From positions 1-31,318 of IMG/VR virus record IMGVR_UViG_3300032047_000075: a stretch of DNA of 31,318 nt. One strand, 5' to 3'. The translations under genes were made by a program, and so were the position numbers. Origin of the DNA: a virus. Numbering within the stretch: the stretch's first letter is position 1; each line of letters starts with the position of its first letter. The notes under the pieces are model-generated. The model was not told the origin of the DNA and did no database searches. It was given only the letters and a program-made list of their open reading frames with translations. This document shows positions 1 through 9,939 of this stretch, piece by piece.

Positions 1-1782
1 ATCATCTGCTTGTACTATATAAGCGTCACCTTTAGTGTTGCCTGAAGAAGGAAGATTGCTTGTTTGAGCAACTTGTCCTTCCATAGTAATACCAGTACCT
101 GTACTACCTGTAGGTCCTTGTGAACCTGTTGCACCTTTAGAACCTTGTGGGCCAGTAGGTCCTGTACCCCCCGTAGCTCCTACTTCTCCTTTTTGACCTT
201 TGGCTCCTGCAGAACCTGTTGAACCGCCTGCTCCAGTCGCTCCTTTATCCCCTTGTGGGCCGGTTGGGCCGGTTGGGCCTGTACCACCTGTAGGTCCAGT
301 TCCCCCAGTTGCGCCTTTTGCACCCGTAGAACCTGTGTTACCTACTTCTCCTTTTTGGCCTTTAGCTCCTGCGCTACCTGTAGAGCCACCTGCTCCAGTT
401 GCACCTTTGTCACCTTGTGGGCCTGTAGGTCCAGTTCCGCCTGTTGCGCCTTTATCACCTTGTGGGCCTGTAGGTCCAGTTCCGCCTGTAGCACCTTTAG
501 CTCCAGCAGCTCCGTCATCTCCATCTCCACCCGCTGGGCCTGTTGGTCCGGTTGGGCCTGTTCCGCCTGTAGCCCCTTTAGCTCCACCAACACCTACTTC
601 ACCTTTAGCACCTGTTGGGCCTGTTGGCCCCGTAGCTCCTATTTCGCCTTTTTGTCCTGTTCCGCCAGTTGGACCCGTAGGTCCAGTTCCGCCTGTAGGG
701 CCTTGTGCGCCTGTAGCTCCTTTTGCTCCATCTGCGCCATCATCTCCATCCCCACCTGCTGCACCGGTTGCACCTTTTGCACCTTGTGAACCTGTTGAAC
801 CTGTCGGTCCGGTTGGACCTGTTCCGCCTGTAGGGCCTTGAGCACCAGTGGCACCTTTATCTCCATTACTACCATTTGAACCAGCTGCGCCGGTTGCACC
901 TTTAGCTCCACCAACACCTACTTCGCCTTTTGCACCTGTTGGGCCTGTAGGTCCTGTTGGGCCGTCTGGTCCTTCTGCACCTTGGGCACCAGTCGCTCCT
1001 TTTGTTCCTTGTGGGCCTGTTGGACCTGTCGGTCCGGTTGGACCTGTTCCGCCTGTAGCTCCTTTGGCTCCTTGTGAGCCTGTTGGACCCGTTCCGCCTG
1101 TTGGGCCTGTTCCGCCTGTAGCTCCTTTGGCTCCTTGTGAACCTGTTGGTCCGGTTGGTCCATCTGGTCCGGTTGGACCTGTTGATCCAGTTACACCTTT
1201 TGCTCCTTGAGGGCCATTCGGTCCAGTTGGTCCATCTGATCCAGTAGGACCTGTGGGCCCTGTACTACCAGTTGGGCCTTGAGCACCGGTTGCGCCTTTG
1301 TCACCTGTAACTCCTACTTCGCCTTTTGCCCCTTGTGGGCCAGTACTACCTGTAGGACCTTGAGCACCAGTTGCTCCTTTTATACCCCCTGCAGGTCCTT
1401 GCCATTCTCCAGAGCTATCAATTACTTCAGAACCAGCAATTTTTACACCAGTTACGTCTAATACTCCTGTTTGGGAGTTTCCGTTAAGTTGTGGGAAGGC
1501 TTCTAGAACTGCTGCTGTAAGACGTAAATCTACAGCATCATTTTGGGAGAATGCACGTGCGGAAGTCCCGTCCTGAGCACGTACGACGGTAATCGTGTTA
1601 CTGCTTATACCAGTAACCTTTACGATTTCTTTATTTGTTCCGTCGTCAAACGTAACAAAAAACGACTCTCCGCTATTTAATGATGGGAAAACTGAACCAT
1701 CTGTGACACCTATACTTGTGGCACTATTGGTTATGTTACCCGATAGGGTTGTAGTCGCATTGTTCTTAAAAACAATAGCCAA
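1..1782 (-). CDS. Collagen-like tail fibre protein, C-terminus cut by window edge
   Basis: The frame is open from a TTG start at 1782 to the window edge (594 codons, no stop). TTG was chosen because an AGGAG ribosome-binding site (1790-1794) lies 7 nt upstream and no ATG is better placed. Residues 1-128 form a globular, non-repetitive head of the type found at the start of phage tail-fibre proteins. About residues 129-568 are uninterrupted Gly-X-Y triplets (many [12 protein letters not shown]), expected to fold as a collagen-like triple-helical shaft. The last visible residues ([19 protein letters not shown]) match a motif common in phage fibre C-terminal domains. Its place at the end of the late gene run suggests an adhesion fibre or tail needle. 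The exact attachment point is unknown. Confidence 0.85.
   Translation of the reverse strand, partial: MAIVFKNNATTTLSGNITNSATSIGVTDGSVFPSLNSGESFFVTFDDGTNKEIVKVTGISSNTITVVRAQDGTSARAFSQNDAVDLRLTAAVLEAFPQLNGNSQTGVLDVTGVKIAGSEVIDSSGEWQGPAGGIKGATGAQGPTGSTGPQGAKGEVGVTGDKGATGAQGPTGSTGPTGPTGSDGPTGPNGPQGAKGVTGSTGPTGPDGPTGPTGSQGAKGATGGTGPTGGTGPTGSQGAKGATGGTGPTGPTGPTGPQGTKGATGAQGAEGPDGPTGPTGPTGAKGEVGVGGAKGATGAAGSNGSNGDKGATGAQGPTGGTGPTGPTGSTGSQGAKGATGAAGGDGDDGADGAKGATGAQGPTGGTGPTGPTGGTGQKGEIGATGPTGPTGAKGEVGVGGAKGATGGTGPTGPTGPAGGDGDDGAAGAKGATGGTGPTGPQGDKGATGGTGPTGPQGDKGATGAGGSTGSAGAKGQKGEVGNTGSTGAKGATGGTGPTGGTGPTGPTGPQGDKGATGAGGSTGSAGAKGQKGEVGATGGTGPTGPQGSKGATGSQGPTGSTGTGITMEGQVAQTSNLPSSGNTKGDAYIVQADD
76..1398 (-). 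repeat. Gly-X-Y coding repeat tract with near-identical 27-54 bp subrepeats
   Basis: About 1.3 kb of imperfect 9-bp periodicity encodes the collagen-like shaft. Larger blocks recur almost exactly; for example the stretch near 1055-1095 is repeated near 1109-1149, and 412-450 is echoed at 457-495. The high similarity of blocks suggests expansion by slippage or recombination, so shaft length may vary between relatives. Confidence 0.8.
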
Positions 1783-1800
1783 CTTACATCTCCTTTATAA

Positions 1801-2226
1801 TTATGAAACAGTTACCGTCCAGGTAATTGTCATAGCGTCGTTAGCCCCTTTGTTAACTACTGAAAAAACGGTTCTACATAACATAGTTCCACCAGAAGAA
1901 GCATTTAAAATAGCTGCTTCTTTGACGGCACCAGTACCAGTACCAGCTGCGAAAGTGTCAACATAAACAATATCAGCACCTGATACAGTTGTTGATGTTA
2001 ACGCAGTTCTAGCTAACTCAGTACCTAAAGCAGTTTGACCTGCTGCAGCCGCTGTGTCACCAGAACCTATCGCCATGTGTGACATTGCAGTAGCTGAAGC
2101 ATCCTTCATTCTACTAGCAACGTAACCTTTTCCTGCAGTAACAACTAAGTTAGGAACTTCTTGAACGATCTCGTCATTGAGGGCAATGGTTAATTTACCT
2201 GTTAATTTTAAGCCGTCATTTAACAT
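1801..2226 (-). CDS. Small tail/fibre-associated structural protein, unknown family
   Basis: This 141-aa protein is rich in Ala, Thr, Val and Gly, with alternating beta-prone stretches and no signal peptide or membrane segment. The central part (SHMAIGSGDTAAAAGQTALGTE) resembles a repeated theme in phage tail-fibre and baseplate-associated proteins: a conserved 'HMAIG.G.TA' segment followed by strands. It lies 18 nt upstream of the collagen-like fibre gene and just downstream of a repeat-rich structural gene, so a role in fibre or tail-tip assembly is inferred from context. No enzymatic motif is visible. It could instead be a fibre chaperone. Confidence 0.6.
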   Translation of the reverse strand: MLNDGLKLTGKLTIALNDEIVQEVPNLVVTAGKGYVASRMKDASATAMSHMAIGSGDTAAAAGQTALGTELARTALTSTTVSGADIVYVDTFAAGTGTGAVKEAAILNASSGGTMLCRTVFSVVNKGANDAMTITWTVTVS

Positions 2227-2234
2227 AATTTCTC

Positions 2235-3317
2235 CTAGTTAAGTGTATTACTATTTAAAGCCGATGCATTCAAAGCGCTTTGTCTATTAGCGTTCAGTAT
2301 ACTTATCGACTCACTTATTGTAGCACTATCTTGTGCTGATTTACCAAGACTAAATGAATGAGTTTCGGTAATATTTAAGCTATCTGCTTTAGCTACAGCG
2401 TTACTAAACGTTTGCACGTCAGTAAAACTAAAGCTATCAGACTTACTTAAACTGGTAGATAACGTTTCGTTATCTGTAAAACTAAAGCTATCTGACTTAC
2501 CTAAAGCAGTAGATAGTGTCTCACTATCTGCAAAGCTAAAGCTATCAGATTTACTTAAACTTGTATCTATTGTTTCATTATCTGTAAAACTAAATGAATC
2601 TGTAAAACCCCCTGGAGTAAAGTCTATAGCATGACTTTCTACCATACTAAACGTGTCAATTCTGGTTTTAGCCCAATCGTACGTAAGCACATCTGCCATA
2701 GAGACTACGTTAGTTTTATTACTTGTTACATCCGTAGCTAATGGATCTGATAAAGAAGTTCTATCATCTAAAGATATAGTGTCAGCAAAAGAACGTTCAA
2801 ACGTTACTACCCTGGAAAGTACTTCTGACATAGACACACTATCTGTTTTACCTAGACTAGGCTCTAAAACTTGGCTATCTGACATAGTAGTTGTATCAGA
2901 TAAAGCTTTACCCATAGCGTAATTTAATATTTCTGCTACGGACACGGTCTCGTTATGTGCCCCGGAGAATGACACGACAGCTGCGTCAGACATAGTAGGC
3001 GTATCTGTAAAACTTAAACCTAAAGTTCTTAATATGTCTACGTTTTCAGTAAATCCTACAGAGTCTGCAAAAGGTTTAGATAATTCAAATACGTGAAACT
3101 CTGATAGGTATGCAGCGTCATCTGCACGTTTATCTATGTCATAGCTAAGTACATCTGTATGGCTAAAGGTATCGGTAAAGATTCTATCTAATGTATCTGG
3201 ATTTAGATATAGGTCAGTAAGTTGTAGATTAACGTGTGTTACTTGGCCTTTAAGATCAACATGCGCAATGCTACCTTTTAGGTCTACAAAAGAAGTAACA
3301 CTTTTTAACTTAGACAT
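2235..3317 (-). CDS. Repeat-containing virion structural protein (SDSFSFTD repeats)
   Basis: This 360-aa acidic protein is dominated by imperfect repeats of roughly 18 residues built around D-S-[FV]-S-[FM]-[TA]-[DE]. The N-terminal third holds degenerate versions. Four nearly identical units start with S/T-DSFSF around residues 239-310. The first 50 residues are non-repetitive and hydrophobic-polar (SFVDLKGSIAHVDLKG), perhaps an anchoring domain. The ATG overlaps the stop of the preceding 124-aa gene in a TAATG junction, implying translational coupling. Such serine/aspartate repeats are typical of extended surface or fibre proteins. Its function is inferred only from repeat type and from neighbouring tail genes. 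Confidence 0.65.
   Translation of the reverse strand: MSKLKSVTSFVDLKGSIAHVDLKGQVTHVNLQLTDLYLNPDTLDRIFTDTFSHTDVLSYDIDKRADDAAYLSEFHVFELSKPFADSVGFTENVDILRTLGLSFTDTPTMSDAAVVSFSGAHNETVSVAEILNYAMGKALSDTTTMSDSQVLEPSLGKTDSVSMSEVLSRVVTFERSFADTISLDDRTSLSDPLATDVTSNKTNVVSMADVLTYDWAKTRIDTFSMVESHAIDFTPGGFTDSFSFTDNETIDTSLSKSDSFSFADSETLSTALGKSDSFSFTDNETLSTSLSKSDSFSFTDVQTFSNAVAKADSLNITETHSFSLGKSAQDSATISESISILNANRQSALNASALNSNTLN
2390..2605 (-). repeat. Four tandem 54-bp coding repeats
   Basis: Four consecutive 54-bp units, each encoding 18 aa of the SDSFSFTD type, are close to identical at the DNA level; the six-codon core (ctaaagctatcagac on the + strand) recurs with few changes. Older degenerate copies extend toward 3200. 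Confidence 0.75.
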
Positions 3318-3691
3318 TAGTCAAAGTCATCGCGGACTTTAAATTTAATTAAGTCCTGAACAGTATGTATTCCTCCTCCTGAAGAAGTAAATTCTATCTC
3401 GCCTTCAAACGTTCCTGCTGTAGTCCAAGTTCCACTTGGTATAGTAAAGTTGACTCTACCATTAGAAGCGTCTGCGATCGCGCCGGTTATAGTTTTTATA
3501 AGTGTTGTTTGTCCGACTTCTCTTATTCTTAGTTTTACAGAGCCACTAGATAAACTTAGAGCTGCCCAAGTATCTGAGTTTTCTGTATCTAACGTCTTCC
3601 CACTTGCAGCGGTATTACTGTCTTTTAATGTTGTTTCTAAAACCGGTAGTGTGTCTCCCACTACAAATTTTATTGTGTCTGAATATGCCAT
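3317..3691 (-). CDS. Baseplate/tail protein, BppU-like beta-sandwich candidate
   Basis: This 124-aa protein opens with DTIKFVVGDTLPVLETTLKDS. A near-identical phrase (a 'GDT.P.l..tl.d..g' strand followed by an Ig-like fold) is common to small phage baseplate-upper and tail proteins. The rest is beta-rich: alternating strands such as SVKLRIREVG and EGEIEFTSSGG, with a final VQDLIKFKVRDDFD. There is no signal peptide and no cysteine. It sits between the giant internal virion gene and the repeat protein, with a TAATG overlap into the latter. Assignment to the BppU-like group is a pattern judgement, not a demonstrated homology. Confidence 0.55.
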   Translation of the reverse strand: MAYSDTIKFVVGDTLPVLETTLKDSNTAASGKTLDTENSDTWAALSLSSGSVKLRIREVGQTTLIKTITGAIADASNGRVNFTIPSGTWTTAGTFEGEIEFTSSGGGIHTVQDLIKFKVRDDFD

Positions 3692-3699
3692 AATTAATT

Positions 3700-6600
3700 T
3701 TACCTCTCTAATGCCCTAGTGTCGAGTTGGCTATATATAGGAGCATAATCAAGTGGTGATGCTTCTCCTGAGATTGCATCATATACTCTTTCTGCTCCGG
3801 GCCCTAATATAGGAATAAGAGGCCCTTTGCCATATTGTTTATCTTCCATAATTAAGGGTAAAGCTAAAGCTGGTGCCCCCATCATACCGCTTCTGTCCAG
3901 CACCTCAAACCAATACTTACCACCAGACATATCTTTAGAAGCTCTATAATTTACTCCAGGGTCATTAGGACTAACTCCTGGTAGTGCGTAAGATAGCCCT
4001 ATTTTAAACCTTTCCCTTATATCCCATCCTATCATTGTTAGAGGCATTAAAAGTGCTGCTCCAAAGAACAAAGGCATTAAAGCTGGAGTTATGTTGCCTG
4101 TTTCTTTATACCTAGTATTTCCTTCTCTGAATAAGCCCCCCATTATATTTTTACCATATGCGTAGTAGAAAGATTTAAGTTGCCAAACAATTGCCCAATG
4201 TGGGTCAGAAGCCCATATAGGTCTTTCTGCTGCATTTGGTCTTACAATAGACTCATCTACAAACCTACCCAAAGCTGCTGCTACTTCTGGGTGTGCTTCT
4301 ATATTACTACCACCATTTTTATATGCGTTTATCTGTTGGCCGGTTACACCCAAGTCTGCTAAATATCTTTCTGATAAAAGTACATCAGCGTCTCCTTCAT
4401 AGCCTTTGTCTACTATTTCTGCATGTTTTAACAAGAAATCTCTAGCCATACCTGCAGCAAATTTTCTAGTAAACACTGTCCATCTTTCTAGTTGTGTAAA
4501 TCTAAACCAGCTATTTGTAGCTTTTCTAGCCCACAAAGCTGAACCATCCAGTTCACCTGCATATAAAATTGTATGTGCCATAGCTTCTCTACCATTAGAA
4601 CCTATGTCTCTAGCAAGTTTTTCTCCCTCACCTTTGCCCATAGCAGCAGTTATATTATTAACAATTGATTTTAAATCTAAAGCCCTGCTTCTTAAGATGG
4701 GTCCTGCTGAATCTGGTACAGAAGCAAACACTGCCATACCCAAAAGAGTAATTACGTTTAAAGTAAGCATGCCATCATTAATATGCCTCCAAGCAGTATG
4801 TCGTATAGGATCTATCCTACCAAGCATTGCATTTACTGCATCTCTAGCATGTCCTTGCTCTTCTTCTGGCAGCATGTCTATTAGTTGTTTAATTCTTCTA
4901 CTACCTCCTCTTTTCTGTAGTTCTACTTGTCTTGTTATATCTCTTAAATATTCTATTATTGCAACTTCGCCCGGAGCGGCTAGTCCTTCTTTAACTAACG
5001 TAGGTGTATCTAGTCCTTCCCACAATATGGCTCTTTCTTCCGGCATACCTAGTCCATACCCAGAGTCTTTATCTAAGTTGCTAGCAGTGTCTACATTTTT
5101 TTCATTGTTTGTAATAATTGCTTCTACAGCTTTTGCAACATCTGCGGGTTTACTAGTTGGGTTTGCTTCTAGAAGAAGTTCTATAAGTTTTGCTTTTAAC
5201 TTAGGGTTAGCGGCAATATCTGCTACTAAAATAATACGAGGAAAATAATTTGCTCTTCTTTTAATGTCACTTTTATAGAACTGTCCAGTTTTTGGATCAC
5301 GTTTAAATATTTCATATTGTTCTAATTCTAAAATATCGTACACATCAAATAAGAACTTACGTACAACTTGTGCTTTTGGCGATAGAGCCTCTGTTACTAT
5401 TTTTTCGTCCTGCGCTTCTCTAAATGCATCTATTTCTTCTTGGGTAAAGGCGTTGTCATTTATCCCAGTAACAGCTTGTTTGATTGCATCAAAACCCTCT
5501 ACATCTTTACCGTCCATGTCTAATCGGTTTACAAGATCGTTAACTAGCTGGTTTAATTTTCTGTTTGATTCATTTATAAGCCCAGGTGTTCCTTTTTCTC
5601 CGCTAACTTTGTGAAACATTTGACCTAGTTCTTTACCTGTTTCTTGGTCTTTGCCCAAAGTATCTAAGAAACCACGAGCAGTAAAGAAAAACTTAGTAAG
5701 CCACATAGGTACTTTGCCAGTTTTTATCATTCTATCTGCGTCTTTATTTATCCTACGTAAAAACTTAGTGCTCATTTTACTGCCGAAGAGGTCATCTATA
5801 AGTTGCTCAGCGTGAGCCCTATCTTGGAAATTTAAGTCTGTTCTTTCTTCAATGATTCCTGCTATACCTTTCATAAAGTCGCCGACAGTTTCATCGTATG
5901 TGAACCTTCCTTGCATGTAAGGCGCTACCATGTTTTTCCCGGGTATAATTTTGCTTTGTGTATCAGCTTTAGCAATATAAAAAGCAAGTAAACTGTCAAC
6001 CATTGTATTAATATAGTTATCAGTTAAGTTTTTAGAATTAGGAATAGTTCCTTTTTCCAGATCAAATAAACCAGCTGAAACTTTATCAACAAACCATTCT
6101 TCAAAACCATTTTCTTCAAAGTATTGGCCGCCTGCAAAACCTTCTTTAATTTGTTGTTCTTTAGCTTTTTCAAACTCTTTCATAAACATATTTCGTATCA
6201 CGGGATTTTTTAGGATTTTAACCATTTGTTCCTTAAAAAAGCTATGTCCTAATTCATGCCCCAGGACAAGGTGTAATAATCCAAAATCAAAATCACTCAT
6301 ATCAGTTGGTGTTTTTAACACGATAATATCAAACTGTTTTCCTATTCCCTGCATATACCCAGCAATACCACTAATATCATCCATTGCTTCAGTTTTTACA
6401 TTATTTAACGTGTTGTCTATATCTTTTAATCCTGCTTCAAAATTACCGTCGCCGTGGTCTGTGATTATTTTTTTAATACGAGGTAATACCTTTGCAGCTC
6501 CTCTTACCGTAAGCTTTTCCTGTGATGTATATAACAAAATAGGTCTTTTAAGGTTTAAATGTTTTTTAGCCAGCTTTGCTATATCTCTCATATAGGATTT

Positions 6601-9600
6601 AACATCAAGGTCTGTAGACTTCTCCAGCTCCTCACTTAGTATGATAGCCTCTGTTTCTTTAGGCATCTTAGGTTCTTCTTCTGGTTTTGTTTCTTTTTTA
6701 GAATTTATCTTACTTCTAGTAAAACCTTGTTTTTGATAATGCTCAAATTGCTCGTCCCAATATTCGTTTGTAGAATCTTGATTCTGAAAATCTCCTCCAT
6801 CATCTACAGTAATATCTTCTATATCAGCTCTTGGGTCTAAACTAGTGCTACCACCTGCTGTTTCTGCTTCCCTTAAGCTTTGTTCTAAATCATTACGTTG
6901 GATGTATAAATTAGCAGCAGTATTTCTTTTTTCTCCTTTTTTAGGACCATATAAAGATTCAACTAACTCCATAAAAGCGTTGTACTGTTCATTATTAAAT
7001 TTACCTTGTTGATCTCTTATAGTTTGCATTTCTTTTATCTGTTCTTCTAAAGAGTCTATTTGGGTACTAATATCTTTAATTTTCTTTTCTATGTTTAGGA
7101 CAGTGTTTGGAGCTTGTTGGTCACTTATTCCTAAAGATTCTTCAGCACCCCTAGCTACTAAATCAGCAAAAGAAAATTCACGTTTTCCTTTATCCTCGGT
7201 GTAAACTACAAAATCGGGATCATTAAAACTTTGATCTGTTATAGGTTCACCCTTAAATGTTAGTTGGTAATCTGGATCATCTACTAAACTGCCGTATACA
7301 CTAGTAAAGGTATCTGCTAGGCTTTGATAATATTGCTCATTAGGTAATGCAGCCATCCTACCTAATATTTTTCTATAACCATTAACTAAGGTAGGCATGT
7401 CTATTGTTTGTGGTAGTGTAAAGTTACCATCAGGATCCCTACTAGTAAGCTCAAAAGGACTATTCATAAATACTTCTTTTTCACTGCCGTCGCTAAATAC
7501 TTTGTTTCTTTTTTTCCTACCCTTACTCTTAGCCTCTACGATGATACGGTCAAACTCAGGTTTTGCTTGTTCGTACGATTGTAATTTTTCTAAGGGTTTG
7601 TCATATTTATTAATAACAAAACCGTCTGCTTGTTCATCTATTTTATAAACCAGTTCTGTGTTGTTATCTGTGTCTACTGCTCCGAATTTGTTTACCTGCT
7701 CTATAAACTTTTTCAAAAGCAACCTAGAGTACTTATTTTCTTTTATAGCGTTATCAAATTCTTGACGAAATTTAGGGTGGGTAAGAAGCCTGGCATTCTT
7801 AACTTGTTCATCGTTTGGCACTTGGTCATCTCTGAATTGCAAATTAGGCGCTCTCCAGGGGTTTCCATTTCTATCTACAATAGGTTTACTACCTTCTTGT
7901 AGAGTAGGTGTAACATCTACTCCATCTTCTGCCACATCTGCAACTTGTGCATATTTACCAGTCTCATCCCTAAGACCTGTCATACCTTCAGGGTCTGCAG
8001 TACTTGTTCTTCCCATAATTTCATCAGCCTGTTCTTGAGTAAGAATGCTTATGTTTTTTGCTGTAATGTTATCTAAATCAACACCAGGGGTTTCTACAAG
8101 TGATGCTCTTTCATCTAAATGAGTTTCAGCGTCTACTATTTCGTAGCTATATTTGTCAGAGTTTGGGAACATTTTTTTAACAGCCTCAAAGTGTACGCCG
8201 CCGTCTTCTTTTGGGTCTCCTGTTTGATGGTAATGAACTAATGCACCCGTGTCTTTGTCTCTAACTTGAGCTACCCATGCATCTGAATTTTGTCTAGTTC
8301 TTGGGTATTTTAAAATTCTAGCTAACTCGTTATCTAATAGATTAGTGCTAGGCATGTTATTTTCCATGACCTGTTTAAAACCTTCTATGATTTGTGAGTC
8401 CGTAGAAAACAAAATACCACCTAGCTGCGTTTTGGTGTCTGACATATCATAACTAAACATTGAATTTGCAACGCCCGGGTATTCTTTTTTATACTTTTCA
8501 AGCTCCTCTAAGCTATTTACATCTACCCAGACAGCATCTTTATCTGCTTCTGGATCAAACATGGCATTAAACTGGCCCCTAATCCATTCTTTAGGTTCTA
8601 TCTGTACTCCTTGTCCACCTGGTCCATACTTCTTCTGTATCATGCCGGCCATTGCATCTCGCTGTTGGTAATCCCTCAGTAAATTTTGAGCGCCTGTTAC
8701 AGCTCCAGTAGAAATACCACCACCTAAACCAAAAGTTAAACCAGCAAGGGCCCCAGATGCTGCAGCTAATTGAGCGTCAAGCCTTGCTTGTTGCGCAGTA
8801 TATTTTTCGTTTAGTTGACCTTCTATACGCGGGTCAAGCATTCCAAACTGTTGTAAAGAGTCTACTCCTTGTTGCAATGCTTCTGTGCCAGCCTCAGCCA
8901 CGGTGCTGATTCCTATTGTTTTAGATATATCTCCATAAGGTATAGATCCTGGCTTATTAGGGTTATCTAGCCTACCTGGACGGGTTATACCCGATTTAAA
9001 ACCAGTAGCTTTTGTAAAAGCGCCAAATAACTTATTAAAAACGAGTGCTTCAGTAAAACCTCCGATTGCAGCAGTAGCAGTACCTTGCCCAAAAGATAAA
9101 GCTGCAGAAATAGGATCGTACATACCTTGATCTGCATAATTACTAAAAGCTTGTCCTGTTTGTCGTGGGAATTCAGACGCTGTTACCCCTGCCCCACTTC
9201 CTATAAATCTTCGTTTAGCTAAAACTTTTTTTTGATATTGCCCGTAAACAGCCCTCATTACATCTTTTTGTTCGTTAGTAAGAGTCTTTTTTAAAGCTGC
9301 TCTTTGGACAGCATCAGAGATAATATCTTTTGTAAAATGTGTAAAAGCGAGTTTTTCAGTAATGTCTTTTAGTTTCTTTTTACCGGCTGCTCCAGCCAAA
9401 ACTGCAGCAGTACCTGTAGGAACTGATACAGGTGCTGACAGTCCAGCTAATCCTACTCCAAGAAGCGCACCTGTAATAGAAGTAAGAGCAGAAAGACCTG
9501 TCTCTCCGACAACAGCTGGGGCCCATTGCATAAAACCTTCAAAATCTGGTTCGTCTAAAAACTCTTCCCAAGCTTCCGCTGAATCTATAGCTCCAACTTG

Positions 9601-9936
9601 TTTAGACGCTTCATCTGCTTCTTTTACCCCTGCCATAACAGCGTTGTAAGCACCTTCTTCATTTCCAAATAAAGCTAAAGTAGCGCCTTTCATATATTCC
9701 ATGTCAGCAGCAAAAGTTTTTAAGCTTTTTCTGTAACTCTGACGTATAGAATCAGCAGCATTAGCTGGTCTTATATTCTCAAATTCGTTTGCAAATTCAG
9801 GGCCACCAGGCATGGTGTCTGCGCCAGAAACCTTATCTAGCATATCTCTATAACCTATGATGGGGTCGTACGGCTCTTTTTGTCGCTCTCTTTCTTCGTT
9901 CTTAGATTTTATAAAGTCAAGGACTGGGTCTGACAT
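3700..9936 (-). CDS. Giant virion/ejection protein with zincin-like metallopeptidase motif and polyvalent-type C-terminus
   Basis: This 2078-aa protein is the largest gene in the window. A classical zinc-peptidase helix GHELGHSF (HExxH at residues 1227-1231) is followed downstream by an acidic segment (EENGFEEWFVDKVSAG) that could supply the third ligand. Hydrophobic Gly/Ala-rich stretches occur near residues 146-182, 388-420 and 1715-1735, with a probable membrane segment near 1945-1970. Residues around 1885-1930 (FVDESIVRPNAAERP...WQLKSFYYAYGKNIM) resemble the C-terminal LPD38-type domain of phage polyvalent proteins. A long coiled-coil region lies near 960-1010 (KIKDISTQIDSLEEQIKEM). Position after the head-tail genes suggests an internal protein ejected into the host to span the envelope. 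No T7-like or N4-like RNA polymerase motif could be found. Confidence 0.75.
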   Translation of the reverse strand: MSDPVLDFIKSKNEERERQKEPYDPIIGYRDMLDKVSGADTMPGGPEFANEFENIRPANAADSIRQSYRKSLKTFAADMEYMKGATLALFGNEEGAYNAVMAGVKEADEASKQVGAIDSAEAWEEFLDEPDFEGFMQWAPAVVGETGLSALTSITGALLGVGLAGLSAPVSVPTGTAAVLAGAAGKKKLKDITEKLAFTHFTKDIISDAVQRAALKKTLTNEQKDVMRAVYGQYQKKVLAKRRFIGSGAGVTASEFPRQTGQAFSNYADQGMYDPISAALSFGQGTATAAIGGFTEALVFNKLFGAFTKATGFKSGITRPGRLDNPNKPGSIPYGDISKTIGISTVAEAGTEALQQGVDSLQQFGMLDPRIEGQLNEKYTAQQARLDAQLAAASGALAGLTFGLGGGISTGAVTGAQNLLRDYQQRDAMAGMIQKKYGPGGQGVQIEPKEWIRGQFNAMFDPEADKDAVWVDVNSLEELEKYKKEYPGVANSMFSYDMSDTKTQLGGILFSTDSQIIEGFKQVMENNMPSTNLLDNELARILKYPRTRQNSDAWVAQVRDKDTGALVHYHQTGDPKEDGGVHFEAVKKMFPNSDKYSYEIVDAETHLDERASLVETPGVDLDNITAKNISILTQEQADEIMGRTSTADPEGMTGLRDETGKYAQVADVAEDGVDVTPTLQEGSKPIVDRNGNPWRAPNLQFRDDQVPNDEQVKNARLLTHPKFRQEFDNAIKENKYSRLLLKKFIEQVNKFGAVDTDNNTELVYKIDEQADGFVINKYDKPLEKLQSYEQAKPEFDRIIVEAKSKGRKKRNKVFSDGSEKEVFMNSPFELTSRDPDGNFTLPQTIDMPTLVNGYRKILGRMAALPNEQYYQSLADTFTSVYGSLVDDPDYQLTFKGEPITDQSFNDPDFVVYTEDKGKREFSFADLVARGAEESLGISDQQAPNTVLNIEKKIKDISTQIDSLEEQIKEMQTIRDQQGKFNNEQYNAFMELVESLYGPKKGEKRNTAANLYIQRNDLEQSLREAETAGGSTSLDPRADIEDITVDDGGDFQNQDSTNEYWDEQFEHYQKQGFTRSKINSKKETKPEEEPKMPKETEAIILSEELEKSTDLDVKSYMRDIAKLAKKHLNLKRPILLYTSQEKLTVRGAAKVLPRIKKIITDHGDGNFEAGLKDIDNTLNNVKTEAMDDISGIAGYMQGIGKQFDIIVLKTPTDMSDFDFGLLHLVLGHELGHSFFKEQMVKILKNPVIRNMFMKEFEKAKEQQIKEGFAGGQYFEENGFEEWFVDKVSAGLFDLEKGTIPNSKNLTDNYINTMVDSLLAFYIAKADTQSKIIPGKNMVAPYMQGRFTYDETVGDFMKGIAGIIEERTDLNFQDRAHAEQLIDDLFGSKMSTKFLRRINKDADRMIKTGKVPMWLTKFFFTARGFLDTLGKDQETGKELGQMFHKVSGEKGTPGLINESNRKLNQLVNDLVNRLDMDGKDVEGFDAIKQAVTGINDNAFTQEEIDAFREAQDEKIVTEALSPKAQVVRKFLFDVYDILELEQYEIFKRDPKTGQFYKSDIKRRANYFPRIILVADIAANPKLKAKLIELLLEANPTSKPADVAKAVEAIITNNEKNVDTASNLDKDSGYGLGMPEERAILWEGLDTPTLVKEGLAAPGEVAIIEYLRDITRQVELQKRGGSRRIKQLIDMLPEEEQGHARDAVNAMLGRIDPIRHTAWRHINDGMLTLNVITLLGMAVFASVPDSAGPILRSRALDLKSIVNNITAAMGKGEGEKLARDIGSNGREAMAHTILYAGELDGSALWARKATNSWFRFTQLERWTVFTRKFAAGMARDFLLKHAEIVDKGYEGDADVLLSERYLADLGVTGQQINAYKNGGSNIEAHPEVAAALGRFVDESIVRPNAAERPIWASDPHWAIVWQLKSFYYAYGKNIMGGLFREGNTRYKETGNITPALMPLFFGAALLMPLTMIGWDIRERFKIGLSYALPGVSPNDPGVNYRASKDMSGGKYWFEVLDRSGMMGAPALALPLIMEDKQYGKGPLIPILGPGAERVYDAISGEASPLDYAPIYSQLDTRALER

Positions 9937-9939
9937 AAA

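Noticed and set aside
200-1210. Long plus-strand open frames rich in Pro, Ala and Val opposite the fibre gene
   Set aside because: They are the antisense of Gly-X-Y codons, with no ribosome-binding site and artificial composition; the minus-strand collagen frame explains the tract fully.
76-1398. Repetitive DNA that might be taken for a CRISPR array
   Set aside because: No constant repeats with unique spacers; the 9-bp period is coding (Gly-X-Y) and no cas gene is present.
4406-5248. 280-aa plus-strand open frame inside the giant gene
   Set aside because: Antisense of a continuous, well-composed minus-strand gene; no leader signal.
3700-9936. Giant gene as an N4-type virion RNA polymerase
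   Set aside because: Size and gene order fit, but no TxxGR, motif A/B/C pattern of single-subunit polymerases was found; instead a zincin motif and polyvalent-type C-terminus are seen.
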